Below the pieces are notes generated by a model. The model had not been told where the DNA came from and made no database searches. It saw only the letters and a list, made by a program, of their open reading frames with translations. 9,237 nt of DNA, from the NCBI GenBank assembly GCA_003520145.1, contig DOVJ01000044.1:1-9237 (forward strand), read 5' to 3'. This stretch comes from Eubacterium sp. (GTDB taxonomy: Bacteria > Bacillota > Clostridia > Lachnospirales > Lachnospiraceae). Below are positions 1 to 6,886 of this stretch, piece after piece. Position numbers and translations under genes: made by a program. Position 1 is the first letter of the stretch, and every line of letters begins with the position of its first letter.

Positions 1-248
1 TCATAGGCCATATCATCCCAGATCTTAAGTATCTCATCTATAGACAGGTCTAATCCATATGTTTTTTTATAATAAACTGCCGTGTCATAAAAAGTCAGTC
101 CCTGAATCTCTTCCTTATACCCCTCATGTAATTCAAAGCCGAATCTGTCAGCAAATGCGATATCTATATCATGCCATACACCCATAGAATCTATAAGCGT
201 TCCGTCCATATCAAATATACAAGCTTTTATATCCTCATCAATCCTCAT
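1..248 (-). CDS. HAD-superfamily hydrolase, N-terminal part (cut by window edge)
   Basis: The first 82 residues of a haloacid dehalogenase-type phosphatase, reading off the left edge. The N-terminus contains KACIFDMDGTLIDSMGVW. Residues 13-17 (DMDGT) are HAD motif I, with Asp13 the expected nucleophile and Asp15 the general acid/base. The residues after it form a helical stretch (HDIDIAFADRFGFEL and onward) that fits the start of an alpha-helical cap inserted after motif I, as in subfamily I enzymes such as beta-phosphoglucomutase or phosphoglycolate phosphatase. Motifs II-IV lie outside the window, so the substrate cannot be named. The ATG at 248 is chosen because AGGA lies 10 bases upstream; the other nearby ATG (238) runs into a stop after three codons. 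The gene overlaps the end of the pseudouridine synthase by 11 bases, suggesting coupled translation as the last gene seen in the operon. Family is sure; specific function is unknown. Confidence 0.88.
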   Translation of the reverse strand, partial: MRIDEDIKACIFDMDGTLIDSMGVWHDIDIAFADRFGFELHEGYKEEIQGLTFYDTAVYYKKTYGLDLSIDEILKIWDDMAY

Positions 249-969
249 ATTTTAATAATCCTAATTCTTCTTTTGTTAATTCCCTGTACTCACCAATACA
301 AAGCTTTTCATCAAGCATCAGTCTCCCCATAGAAAGACGCTTTAGGTAGGTTACCTTCTTTCCTAAGGCAAGCATCATATTCTTAACCTGATGAAACTTT
401 CCTTCATAGATGGTAAGCTTCGCTTTCGATGTACCCGCCGACTTATCAGCCTCAAGTATCTCAAGATGCGACGGCTTATAGTCATCACCAGCATAAGTTA
501 TTCCCTCAGCTGTGCGCTTTACATCTTCTTCATCAAGGATTCCATCAACTTGAAGATAATACGTCTTAGGAACATGTGACTTCGGAGAAAGAAGCCTGTG
601 TGACAGTTCTCCATCATTGGTCAGAAGAAGCAATCCTTCAGTGTCTTTATCAAGCCTTCCGACACAGAACATGTCCTTCTTTCTGTCACTTTCTATAAGG
701 TCAAACACAGTCTTATCACGCTTGTCTTCGTTGGCACTTAAGTATCCTGAAGGCTTGTTAAGCATGATATATATATACTGCTGATATATTATTTTTCTTC
801 CTGATACAGTAATCTCAGAAGATATATCACACTTATAAGAACTGTCCTTTATGCATATACCATCCACTTTGACAGCACCTGATTTTATGAGCTTTTTGAC
901 CTCACTTCTGCTGTCTATACCCATATCGCAAAGAAGCTTATCAAGTCTCAATATACTCTTATCCGCCAT
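238..969 (-). CDS. rsuA: RsuA-family rRNA pseudouridine synthase
   Basis: Converts a specific uridine in rRNA to pseudouridine; the RsuA subfamily acts on 16S U516, close relatives on 23S rRNA. Numbered from ATG 969 the protein is 243 residues. An S4 RNA-binding domain covers about residues 6-50 (RLDKLLCDMGIDSRSEVKKLI). The catalytic domain follows, with NKPSGYLSA near 71-79 and VGRLDKDTEGLLLLTNDGEL, where Asp107 is the expected catalytic aspartate. LLSPKSHVPKTY and the late KFHQVKNMM motif are typical of the RsuA/RluB group. An in-frame TTG at 984 would add five residues. I prefer ATG 969 because it forms a TAATG junction with the stop of the upstream methyltransferase gene and has GGAG nine bases before it. 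Assignment to U516 rather than a 23S site rests on overall resemblance and is less sure than the family. Confidence 0.9.
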   Translation of the reverse strand: MADKSILRLDKLLCDMGIDSRSEVKKLIKSGAVKVDGICIKDSSYKCDISSEITVSGRKIIYQQYIYIMLNKPSGYLSANEDKRDKTVFDLIESDRKKDMFCVGRLDKDTEGLLLLTNDGELSHRLLSPKSHVPKTYYLQVDGILDEEDVKRTAEGITYAGDDYKPSHLEILEADKSAGTSKAKLTIYEGKFHQVKNMMLALGKKVTYLKRLSMGRLMLDEKLCIGEYRELTKEELGLLKYED

Positions 970-2315
970 TACATCCATCTCCAACCCGGAAGATACTTAT
1001 TCTTGATAATCCCGTTCTTTGCTTTACCAAACCCTAATGGATAGCCATCACAACAGATGAGCACATAATCATCGCTTACTTCTTCTGTCTCTTCATCATA
1101 TTCGATAGTTTCACCCTTGAGATACTTTATAACTCTCATATCATTAAGAGGAAGATTAAGACAATTATCATACTCATCCATCTTAAGATACATAGCCAAA
1201 GCCTGACTCGGTTCGAATCTGTCTTTTGATATTATGCCTAGCAAAAGGCCATTACGCAATACTCTGTAATCATCAAAATCTTTACCAGCTCTTGAAGAAT
1301 AATACACATAACCATTCTTCTCATAGATATTATCTGTATCAAACTTCACCTTTAGCTTACTTAAGAAATTCGCCACACATGAAGGAAGCTTATATCTGTA
1401 TGGTGACACATATGAAGACTCAATTCTTTCACCACGCTTTTTAAAAAGCGCCAAGAAGTGCCCTTCACCCTGCATCTTATGCGGGAAGATACGAACACAT
1501 CGTTCATACGGCGCAAAGCCCTTACTGAAGCCTTCATACCCTTCTATATCTACAAGCTCCATATCTTCTCTTTCAGATAACAGATGAGCAACCACTTCTT
1601 CATCTTCTTCCTTGGAGAAAGTACATGTAGAATAAAGCATCATACCGCCAGGCTTTAACATATCTGCACCAGCAACGATAAGATTCTTCTGTATGTTAGA
1701 ATAGAATTCTGGTCCGCTTCGCTCCCACGCTTTTATAAGCTTATTATCCTTACGAAACATACCTTCGCCAGAACACGGGGCATCTATAAGAATCTTATCG
1801 AAGTATTCTTCTTTGGTTTTCGCAACCTGTACCGGATCCTCATTAAGAACGAGTATATTACCCGCTCCCCACACCTCAAGATTCTTGACTAACGCTTTAA
1901 GTCTTGAATTAGATATATCATTGGATACCAAAAGACCTGTATTGCCAAGCTTAGAAGCAAGCTCAGTAGACTTTCCACCTGGTGCGGAACACATATCAAG
2001 AACATAATCACCCTTATCGATTGGTAGTCGTGAGGCTGGTGTCATGGCACTCGGCTCTTGTATGTAATATAAACCCGCAAAGTAATGTGGATGCTTTGCA
2101 GGTTTTATATCTTCATTGTAAAAATATCCGTTTTCAATCCAAGGAACCTTCTGCAAATCAATATCAGTAATCTTAAGGAAAGCATCAGAATCGGTCTTCA
2201 GATTATTCAACCGAAGGCCGTATATACGCTTATCCTCAAAACTGTCTATATATGCCTGATAATCATCCTTTAACAGTTCCTTCATCCTGTCAACATATAT
2301 CTGTGGTAATTTCAT
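969..2315 (-). CDS. rsmF: RsmF-type rRNA (cytosine-C5) methyltransferase
   Basis: A 448-residue SAM-dependent m5C RNA methyltransferase of the NOL1/NOP2/Sun (RsmB/RsmF) family, probably acting on 16S rRNA. An N-terminal region (about 1-85) leads into the Rossmann-like catalytic domain. VLDMCSAPGGKSTELA (about 105-120) is the SAM-binding motif I. IDAPCSGEGMFRKD (177-190) holds the motif IV cysteine, Cys181. LYSTCTFSKEEDE (227-239) holds the motif VI catalytic cysteine, Cys231. RIFPHKMQGEGHFLALFKK closes the domain. The roughly 155-residue C-terminal part ends in LGFGKAKNGIIKNKYLPGWRW, which matches the PUA-like tail seen in RsmF/YebU proteins. Both cysteines needed for the family's covalent mechanism are present. 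The ATG start has AAAGG eight bases upstream, overlapping the stop of the alarmone synthetase gene, so the two are closely coupled. The family is certain; the modified base (C1400-C1407 region or another) cannot be read from sequence. Confidence 0.9.
   Translation of the reverse strand: MKLPQIYVDRMKELLKDDYQAYIDSFEDKRIYGLRLNNLKTDSDAFLKITDIDLQKVPWIENGYFYNEDIKPAKHPHYFAGLYYIQEPSAMTPASRLPIDKGDYVLDMCSAPGGKSTELASKLGNTGLLVSNDISNSRLKALVKNLEVWGAGNILVLNEDPVQVAKTKEEYFDKILIDAPCSGEGMFRKDNKLIKAWERSGPEFYSNIQKNLIVAGADMLKPGGMMLYSTCTFSKEEDEEVVAHLLSEREDMELVDIEGYEGFSKGFAPYERCVRIFPHKMQGEGHFLALFKKRGERIESSYVSPYRYKLPSCVANFLSKLKVKFDTDNIYEKNGYVYYSSRAGKDFDDYRVLRNGLLLGIISKDRFEPSQALAMYLKMDEYDNCLNLPLNDMRVIKYLKGETIEYDEETEEVSDDYVLICCDGYPLGFGKAKNGIIKNKYLPGWRWM
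979..982 (-). promoter_or_regulatory. Ribosome binding site deciding the rsuA start
   Basis: GGAG on the minus strand, nine bases before ATG 969 and inside the last codons of the upstream methyltransferase gene. It favours ATG 969 over the in-frame TTG at 984 (which it nearly touches) and over ATG 978 (which it abuts). Translation of rsuA is therefore probably coupled to termination of the upstream gene. Confidence 0.55.
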
Positions 2316-2326
2316 ATAACAAACCT

Positions 2327-3133
2327 TTATTCAGCTACACCCTGCGCTCTGTAACCTTCGGCAACTATATCGAGCTGCTTGCTGAAACGATCAAGCTGGG
2401 CAAGATCTCCCTCCTGATAGATCTTATAGAATTCGTCCTGTATCTTATTAACTTCCTTCTTGTTAGCCAGCTTATAGAGATTCTGTATTGTGTTAAGAAT
2501 ATCCGATACCGTATTGGCCTTAACATTGAAGGAATTCTGAGCATCCACGATTTCAGCATGGATTGTTCCCATCTCGTTATCAAGGGCAATTATAGATTCA
2601 GCAGAAGCACTTAGTGACTTTTTGATGTGATCAGGAATATTACCACGATATTTATACTGAAGCGAATGCTCTATAGTCGCCCAGAAGTTCATAGCCAGTG
2701 TTCTTATCTGGAACTCAACGTTAATACGTTCCTTACCCTTGATAGTATAAACATCATAGTAAACTATCATATGATAACTTCTGTAACCGCTCTCTTTCGG
2801 ATTATTGATATAATCCTTGCACACCTTCACTTTCATATCGGAACGGCTTTTGATCATATCAACAACCTTAAATATATCCTCATAGAACTGGCATATAATC
2901 CTTATACCAGCTATGTCTTCGATTTTCTCAGTTATCTCATCGATAGAAAAATTCTTCTTCTGAGCCTTATCAAGTATACTCGATACACTCTTAACTCTGC
3001 CGACAACCTGTTCTATCGGCGAATACATCCCTTTTCCCCTATATTCTTTTATGATATGCTCAAACTTCACCGTGATTTCGTTGACTGCCAACTCATAAGG
3101 TGCAAGTATATCTTTCCATAATTGAATCTCCAT
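2327..3133 (-). CDS. relQ: RelQ-type small alarmone (ppGpp) synthetase
   Basis: GTP pyrophosphokinase that transfers pyrophosphate from ATP to GDP/GTP to make (p)ppGpp, the stringent-response signal. Numbered from ATG 3133 it has 268 residues. The synthetase domain shows YRGKGMYSPIEQVVGRVKS (31-49), EDIAGIRI with Asp73 as a likely metal ligand, KDYINNPKESGYRSYH (106-121) with Tyr117 placed to stack on the guanine, and VEFQIRTLAMNFWATIEHSLQYKY (139-161) with Glu140 as the second likely metal ligand. There is no HD hydrolase domain and no TGS or ACT domain, so it is a synthetase-only enzyme. RelQ proteins are usually about 210 residues; this one carries about 60 extra C-terminal residues, predicted helical. 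The in-frame GTG at 3160 would add nine residues, but GAGAGGG six bases before ATG 3133 supports the shorter form. It sits among rRNA-modifying genes, fitting a role in matching ribosome output to nutrients. Confidence 0.92.
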   Translation of the reverse strand: MEIQLWKDILAPYELAVNEITVKFEHIIKEYRGKGMYSPIEQVVGRVKSVSSILDKAQKKNFSIDEITEKIEDIAGIRIICQFYEDIFKVVDMIKSRSDMKVKVCKDYINNPKESGYRSYHMIVYYDVYTIKGKERINVEFQIRTLAMNFWATIEHSLQYKYRGNIPDHIKKSLSASAESIIALDNEMGTIHAEIVDAQNSFNVKANTVSDILNTIQNLYKLANKKEVNKIQDEFYKIYQEGDLAQLDRFSKQLDIVAEGYRAQGVAE

Positions 3134-3139
3134 ATAAAA

Positions 3140-3146
3140 CCCTCTC
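3140..3146 (-). promoter_or_regulatory. Ribosome binding site deciding the relQ start
   Basis: GAGAGGG on the minus strand, six bases before ATG 3133. It lies inside the extra reading frame that a start at GTG 3160 would use, and no comparable site precedes that GTG, so ATG 3133 is the better start. Confidence 0.6.
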
Positions 3147-3185
3147 AAAACCCAATACACAAAAAGCTTTTTAGCCTAATTATGT

Positions 3186-3782
3186 TTAATCAAAATCAAT
3201 ATCCGCTTTCATACCTGATGAAGCAGAAGCTTTTGGCTGACCATTCTTCATAGCTGCCAGTTCGTTACGGTTTCTATCCAATGTATACATATCATCCTCA
3301 AGTCCCGAAAGAAAATCTGTAGATGCACCCTTGAAAACGTTGAACATGCTTCGCATATCATCAGAAGCCTTCGAAAGAACTGTATCAGCGTACTCCAAAG
3401 CGCCTTCTCTTACTTGATTTGAATACTCTGTAGCATCAGATATCATGGCATCAGCAGAAGCCTTAGCATCACCAAGGATCTGATCCCTTATCTTATATGC
3501 TTCCTTAACGATATCATTGTTATTAATGAGAGCTTCACGCTCCTGTAAAGCCTTATCAACTATAGACTTAGCTTCTGCCTGAGCAGATCTTAAGATCTGA
3601 TCCTGATTCATAAGAAGCTTCTTATAGTTCTTAACCTCAGCAGGAAGATTATGCTTAAGTGAGTTGATGTAATCCTCAAGAACATCCATCTCAACCGCAT
3701 ACTTATTACCTGAAAACTTGATTGGCTTACAATTCACAAGGTAATCTTCCATATCCTTAATAACCTGATCTATCTTAATCAT
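3186..3782 (-). CDS. Coiled-coil protein of unknown function downstream of coaD
   Basis: A 198-residue, soluble, helix-rich protein with no signal peptide and no membrane segment. The N-terminal part (1-55) has FSGNKYAVEMDVLEDYINSLKHNLPAEV, a segment I associate with a clostridial family found next to coaD. Residues about 50-145 are Ala-, Glu-, Lys- and Gln-rich (ILRSAQAEAKSIVDKALQERE, IRDQILGDAKASADAMISDA) and look like a long coiled coil. The tail (175-198) is low-complexity and ends acidic (ADIDFD). Such proteins are often labelled ATPase, V-type ATPase subunit H or F0 subunit B because of this composition, but no Walker motif or other nucleotide-binding signature is visible, so those labels are unsupported. 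DivIVA-like scaffolds have comparable architecture, which is only an analogy. The ATG start has a strong GGAGG, but 12 bases upstream, a long spacing. It lies in the operon between coaD and relQ. Confidence 0.8.
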   Translation of the reverse strand: MIKIDQVIKDMEDYLVNCKPIKFSGNKYAVEMDVLEDYINSLKHNLPAEVKNYKKLLMNQDQILRSAQAEAKSIVDKALQEREALINNNDIVKEAYKIRDQILGDAKASADAMISDATEYSNQVREGALEYADTVLSKASDDMRSMFNVFKGASTDFLSGLEDDMYTLDRNRNELAAMKNGQPKASASSGMKADIDFD

Positions 3783-3803
3783 AATCTAATAATTCCTCCA
3801 AAC

Positions 3804-4289
3804 TTAAATCTTATTCTTGTATTTTTCTTTAACCAAAGGTATAACCGATTCCGGTAAAAACTTCGATATATCGCCGCCAAACATGGCAACTTCCTTAACT
3901 GTGCTCGAACTAAGGTATGAGTATTCTATATTAGTAGTAAGGAATATAGTATCCACGCCCTCGTCAAGTATTCTGTTTGTCTGCGCCATCTGAATCTCAT
4001 ATTCAAAGTCAGTTATAGCTCGCAAGCCTCTCACGACCATGTTGGCGCCATTCTTCTTTGCAAATTCCACAAGTAACCCGGAAAAAGCCTGAACCTCAAC
4101 ATTGTCTATATCCTTAGTAATATCCTTAAGGATACCAACCCTCTCGTCAACATTGAACAACGGGTTCTTAGTATTATTATTCAACACACCGACTATCAGC
4201 TTATCAACAAGCTTCGAGGCCCTTGTTATAATATCTAAGTGTCCCAAAGTGGCAGGATCAAAACTGCCCGGATATACAGCTATTCTCAT
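3804..4289 (-). CDS. coaD: Phosphopantetheine adenylyltransferase
   Basis: Catalyses the penultimate step of coenzyme A synthesis, joining 4'-phosphopantetheine and ATP to give dephospho-CoA and pyrophosphate, in the cytosol. The 161 residues match the family's usual length exactly. YPGSFDPATLGHLDII carries the nucleotidyltransferase TxGH motif (Thr14, Gly16, His17). Lys41 in NNNTKNPLF, Arg87 in VVRGLRAITDFEYE and the SSST loop (127-130, the ISSTxxR equivalent) are the expected substrate- and ATP-binding residues. It follows rsmD by 13 bases, the same rsmD-coaD pairing seen widely in Firmicutes (ylbH-coaD in Bacillus). The ribosome binding site is poor: AGGA lies only two bases from the ATG, and AAGGATGA further up overlaps the rsmD stop, so translation probably depends on coupling to rsmD. 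Confidence 0.97.
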   Translation of the reverse strand: MRIAVYPGSFDPATLGHLDIITRASKLVDKLIVGVLNNNTKNPLFNVDERVGILKDITKDIDNVEVQAFSGLLVEFAKKNGANMVVRGLRAITDFEYEIQMAQTNRILDEGVDTIFLTTNIEYSYLSSSTVKEVAMFGGDISKFLPESVIPLVKEKYKNKI

Positions 4290-4302
4290 ATTCCTATATA
4301 TC

Positions 4303-4848
4303 TCATCCTTTCAGTTTAGCAAATACATGCTTATTGGTTTTATATTCTTTCACCTTAATTATATTATAACCCAAATCCTCCATATAATCAAAGGTTGTTT
4401 TCAAAGATGCCTCAATAATTATCAGACCATCCTCACACAGAAGTTTTTTCTTTGCGATTTTCTCCAGCAACCCTCTCTCAATATTCTTTTCATAAGGCGG
4501 ATCCATAAAGATTATATCGGCACTCTTTACGGAATCCAAGGCAATTTGGCAATCCCCCTTGATACAGACTGCACGCTCCTCAAGATGTGTAAATCGCAGA
4601 TTCTCTTTTATAACATCGATACAAAGCTTATTGTTGTCACAAAAGTAAGCCTTCTTGGCCCCACGACTCAAAGCCTCTATACCTATAGCACCACTTCCTG
4701 AAAACAGATCAACAAACACACAATCATACAATCTGTCATTGATCATGTTGAAGAGGGTTTCTTTAATCCTGTCAGTAGTAGGTCTGGTATCCATCGAATC
4801 TATCGTCTTAAGTCTAAGACTCCTTGCACTTCCAGCTATAACTCTCAT
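4303..4848 (-). CDS. rsmD: 16S rRNA (guanine966-N2)-methyltransferase RsmD
   Basis: SAM-dependent methyltransferase that modifies G966 of 16S rRNA in the 30S subunit. The 181-residue protein opens with MRVIAGSARSLRL and the family signature TRPTTDRIKETLFN (21-34). Motif I is VDLFSGSGAIGIEALSRGA (46-64), the acidic SAM ribose contact is in YFCDNN (68-73), and the catalytic DPPY is at 116-119 in IIFMDPPYE. Length is normal for the family. Its ATG overlaps the recG stop in an ATGA junction, with no clear Shine-Dalgarno sequence of its own, so it is probably translated by ribosomes finishing recG. The rsmD-coaD order is conserved across many Firmicutes. Confidence 0.95.
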   Translation of the reverse strand: MRVIAGSARSLRLKTIDSMDTRPTTDRIKETLFNMINDRLYDCVFVDLFSGSGAIGIEALSRGAKKAYFCDNNKLCIDVIKENLRFTHLEERAVCIKGDCQIALDSVKSADIIFMDPPYEKNIERGLLEKIAKKKLLCEDGLIIIEASLKTTFDYMEDLGYNIIKVKEYKTNKHVFAKLKG

Positions 4849-6818
4849 ACGCCCATCACCATATCCTTTACTTCCTTCATAACCGCTGCGTCCGCATATA
4901 TATCAGCAAGCTTAAAGCTCATCTCACCGCTCTGCCTTATGCCAAATATATCGCCCGGCCCACGGCTTTTCAGATCCTCGTTAGCTATCACAAATCCATC
5001 ATTGGAATCATAGAGAATCTGTAATCTGTCTCTGGATTTATCGGTAGGTTTCGTGTTGACAAGTATACAATACCCTTGAGCCCCACCTCTTCCGACTCTT
5101 CCTCTTAACTGATGAAGAGTGGCAAGACCGAATCTCTGTGCATCTTCTATCATGATGACAGTAGCATTTGGAACATCAACTCCTACTTCTATAACTGTTG
5201 TGGATACGAGTATATCTATGTGTCCATCTGCGAATTCCTTCATAACAGCTTCCTTTTCGTCCGCCTTCATACGTCCGTGCATAGCATCTATCCTTATAGC
5301 ACTCTTAAACACATTACGCAATTCATCCACATAAGTCCTGACATCGTTAGCCTCGAATTCTTCATTCTCTTCTATCATAGGACATATGATCATGGCCTGA
5401 TGCCCTTTCGCGATTTCATCCGCTATCATCTTATAAGACCTCATGCGATATTCACAGCCTACAACAGCAGTCTTAACCCGCAGCCGTCCCTTGGGCATCT
5501 CATCGATAACAGACATATCCATATCGCCATACAGCATAAGAGTTATGCTTCTCGGAATCGGCGTTGCGCTCATGGATAGCACGTGTGGGACCTTACCAGA
5601 AGCTATCAGTTTCTCTCTTTGCTTTACACCAAAACGATGCTGTTCATCTATAACAACATAAGCAAGCGAATCCCATGTTATATCATCCTCAAGAAGCGAA
5701 TGTGTTCCCACAACTATGTCATAATCATGATCAGCTATAGCTTTCTTTATCGCTCTTTTTTCAGAAGCCTTCATAGAACCACATAAGAAGGCGACTCTAG
5801 GCTTTTCCTCATAATTACTTATAAACTTAAGGATATTGGCATAATGCTGTTTCACAAGCACCTCGGTCGGTGCAAGCATAGCACACTGAAAACCCGCCCT
5901 GCATACAGAAAGCATCGGAACAAAAGATGTTATAGTCTTACCACATCCCACATCACCCTGCAGAAGCCTTCTCATAGCCTTGCCAGATGACATATCAGCC
6001 ATAATCTCATCTATCACGCGCATCTGCGCTTTAGTAAGTGAAAAGGGAAGCTTATCAATATCTGGCTTATAGCTGTCATCACTTACAAAAAAACTATTAT
6101 CTATATGTTCTTTCTTGTTCTTTAACCTCTTCAGTTTACTGAAAAAATCATAGAATTCCTCATATACGATTCTCTTTCTTGCGCTTTTATACTCTTCTTC
6201 GCTCTTTGGAAAATGTATCTTATAATACGCTTCTTTCCTTGGCATGAGTCCTTTTTTACTAACTATTTCTCCAGGTAAGTTCTCTTCAAGCAAAGCACAC
6301 TCTAAGGCATTGGTTACTGAATTGATCATAAAATTATTAGTAACGCCAGCCGTCAGAGGATAAACTGGTCTTAAGCTCTTTTGCATAAGTGCATAATCCT
6401 GAATCGTATAATAATCAGGATGCATGAAGGTATTATCATCACTTAGTCTGCCACGAAGAATATAGAGTCTTGATGTACTTATAACCCTCGAAAGAAAAGG
6501 GCTGTTAAACCACTTGACTGTTATAAGTGTGCCATCAGCATCCACTGCCTTAGCCTCGGTTATGTTTTTGCCGCTACGAGTCTTTATCGTCTTCGGAATT
6601 GTCTTGAACTTGACTTCTATAGTATCAAGACCATCTAAAAAAACTTCATCATCATCACTTACAGTGTCAAATCTGTTCTTTAGAACAGTTTTCCCTTCGG
6701 GATATCGTATATATCTTCTAGGATAATATTCAATAAGATCCTCAACAGTTTCTATGTCAAGCTTATTAAGGAGCTTTTCTTTTTGAGGTCCTATTCCCTT
6801 TATCTGGTTTAATTCCAT
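4845..6818 (-). CDS. recG: ATP-dependent DNA helicase RecG
   Basis: Superfamily 2 branch-migrating helicase that remodels stalled replication forks and Holliday junctions. The 657 residues begin with a helix-hairpin-helix-like IKGIGPQKEKLLNKL (6-20), then the wedge/OB-fold region to about residue 150. The helicase motor follows: Walker A GDVGCGKT (288-295), the DEQH box of motif II in VIDEQHRFGVKQREKL (389-404), motif III MSATPIPRSITLMLYGD (416-432), and motifs V/VI STTVIEVGVDVPNA and HQLRGRVGRG. NEDLKSRGPGDIFGIRQSG (613-631) is the RecG-specific C-terminal motif. Only 26 residues follow it, about 30 fewer than in Escherichia coli RecG, and the gene ends by overlapping rsmD by four bases. The ATG start has GAGGGG eight bases upstream. 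A terminator-like hairpin lies immediately before that site, so recG may not be fully co-transcribed with fakA. Confidence 0.97.
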   Translation of the reverse strand: MELNQIKGIGPQKEKLLNKLDIETVEDLIEYYPRRYIRYPEGKTVLKNRFDTVSDDDEVFLDGLDTIEVKFKTIPKTIKTRSGKNITEAKAVDADGTLITVKWFNSPFLSRVISTSRLYILRGRLSDDNTFMHPDYYTIQDYALMQKSLRPVYPLTAGVTNNFMINSVTNALECALLEENLPGEIVSKKGLMPRKEAYYKIHFPKSEEEYKSARKRIVYEEFYDFFSKLKRLKNKKEHIDNSFFVSDDSYKPDIDKLPFSLTKAQMRVIDEIMADMSSGKAMRRLLQGDVGCGKTITSFVPMLSVCRAGFQCAMLAPTEVLVKQHYANILKFISNYEEKPRVAFLCGSMKASEKRAIKKAIADHDYDIVVGTHSLLEDDITWDSLAYVVIDEQHRFGVKQREKLIASGKVPHVLSMSATPIPRSITLMLYGDMDMSVIDEMPKGRLRVKTAVVGCEYRMRSYKMIADEIAKGHQAMIICPMIEENEEFEANDVRTYVDELRNVFKSAIRIDAMHGRMKADEKEAVMKEFADGHIDILVSTTVIEVGVDVPNATVIMIEDAQRFGLATLHQLRGRVGRGGAQGYCILVNTKPTDKSRDRLQILYDSNDGFVIANEDLKSRGPGDIFGIRQSGEMSFKLADIYADAAVMKEVKDMVMGV

Positions 6819-6832
6819 GCACCAATCCCCTC

Positions 6833-6874
6833 AAAAAAGATAATTCTGTACAGAACGAGCGGTACAGAATTATC
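6833..6874 (-). terminator. Intrinsic-terminator-like hairpin between fakA and recG
   Basis: A perfect inverted repeat with 13-base arms, 6862-6874 and 6839-6851, and a 10-base loop. Read on the minus strand it is GATAATTCTGTAC, loop, GTACAGAATTATC, then six Ts (6838-6833). It begins 12 bases after the fakA stop. The stem has only four G-C pairs, so it may end transcription incompletely. The T-tract runs directly into the recG ribosome binding site (TGAGGGG), leaving no room for a promoter between them. It could also act as a 3'-end processing or stability element, or as a protein-binding palindrome. Confidence 0.68.
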
Positions 6875-6886
6875 GAAATATCAGAA

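Noticed and set aside
2627..3121. Plus-strand open frame of 164 codons
   Set aside because: Antisense to the conserved synthetase domain of relQ; no motif of its own.
3161..3172. Palindrome AAAAAGCTTTTT between the coiled-coil gene and relQ, considered as a terminator
   Set aside because: It has no loop and only two G-C pairs. The best small-loop fold has a three-pair core, too weak to call a terminator.
3134..3200. Possible relQ promoter in the 52-base gap and its flank
   Set aside because: TTGATT and CATAAT elements occur but not at usable spacing. The gene is more simply explained as part of the operon.
4102..4701. Plus-strand open frame of 199 codons
   Set aside because: It lies antisense to coaD and rsmD, both of which have clear catalytic motifs. 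Its translation is Ile/Leu/Ser-rich with no domain, which is typical of a shadow frame.
5112..5579. Plus-strand open frame of 155 codons
   Set aside because: Entirely antisense to the helicase motor of recG; Tyr/His/Ser-rich with no recognisable motif and no convincing ribosome binding site.
6851..6862. GAAC in the hairpin loop considered as part of a LexA box controlling recG
   Set aside because: The firmicute box needs GAAC, four bases, then GTTC. The second half is GGTA, so no site is present.
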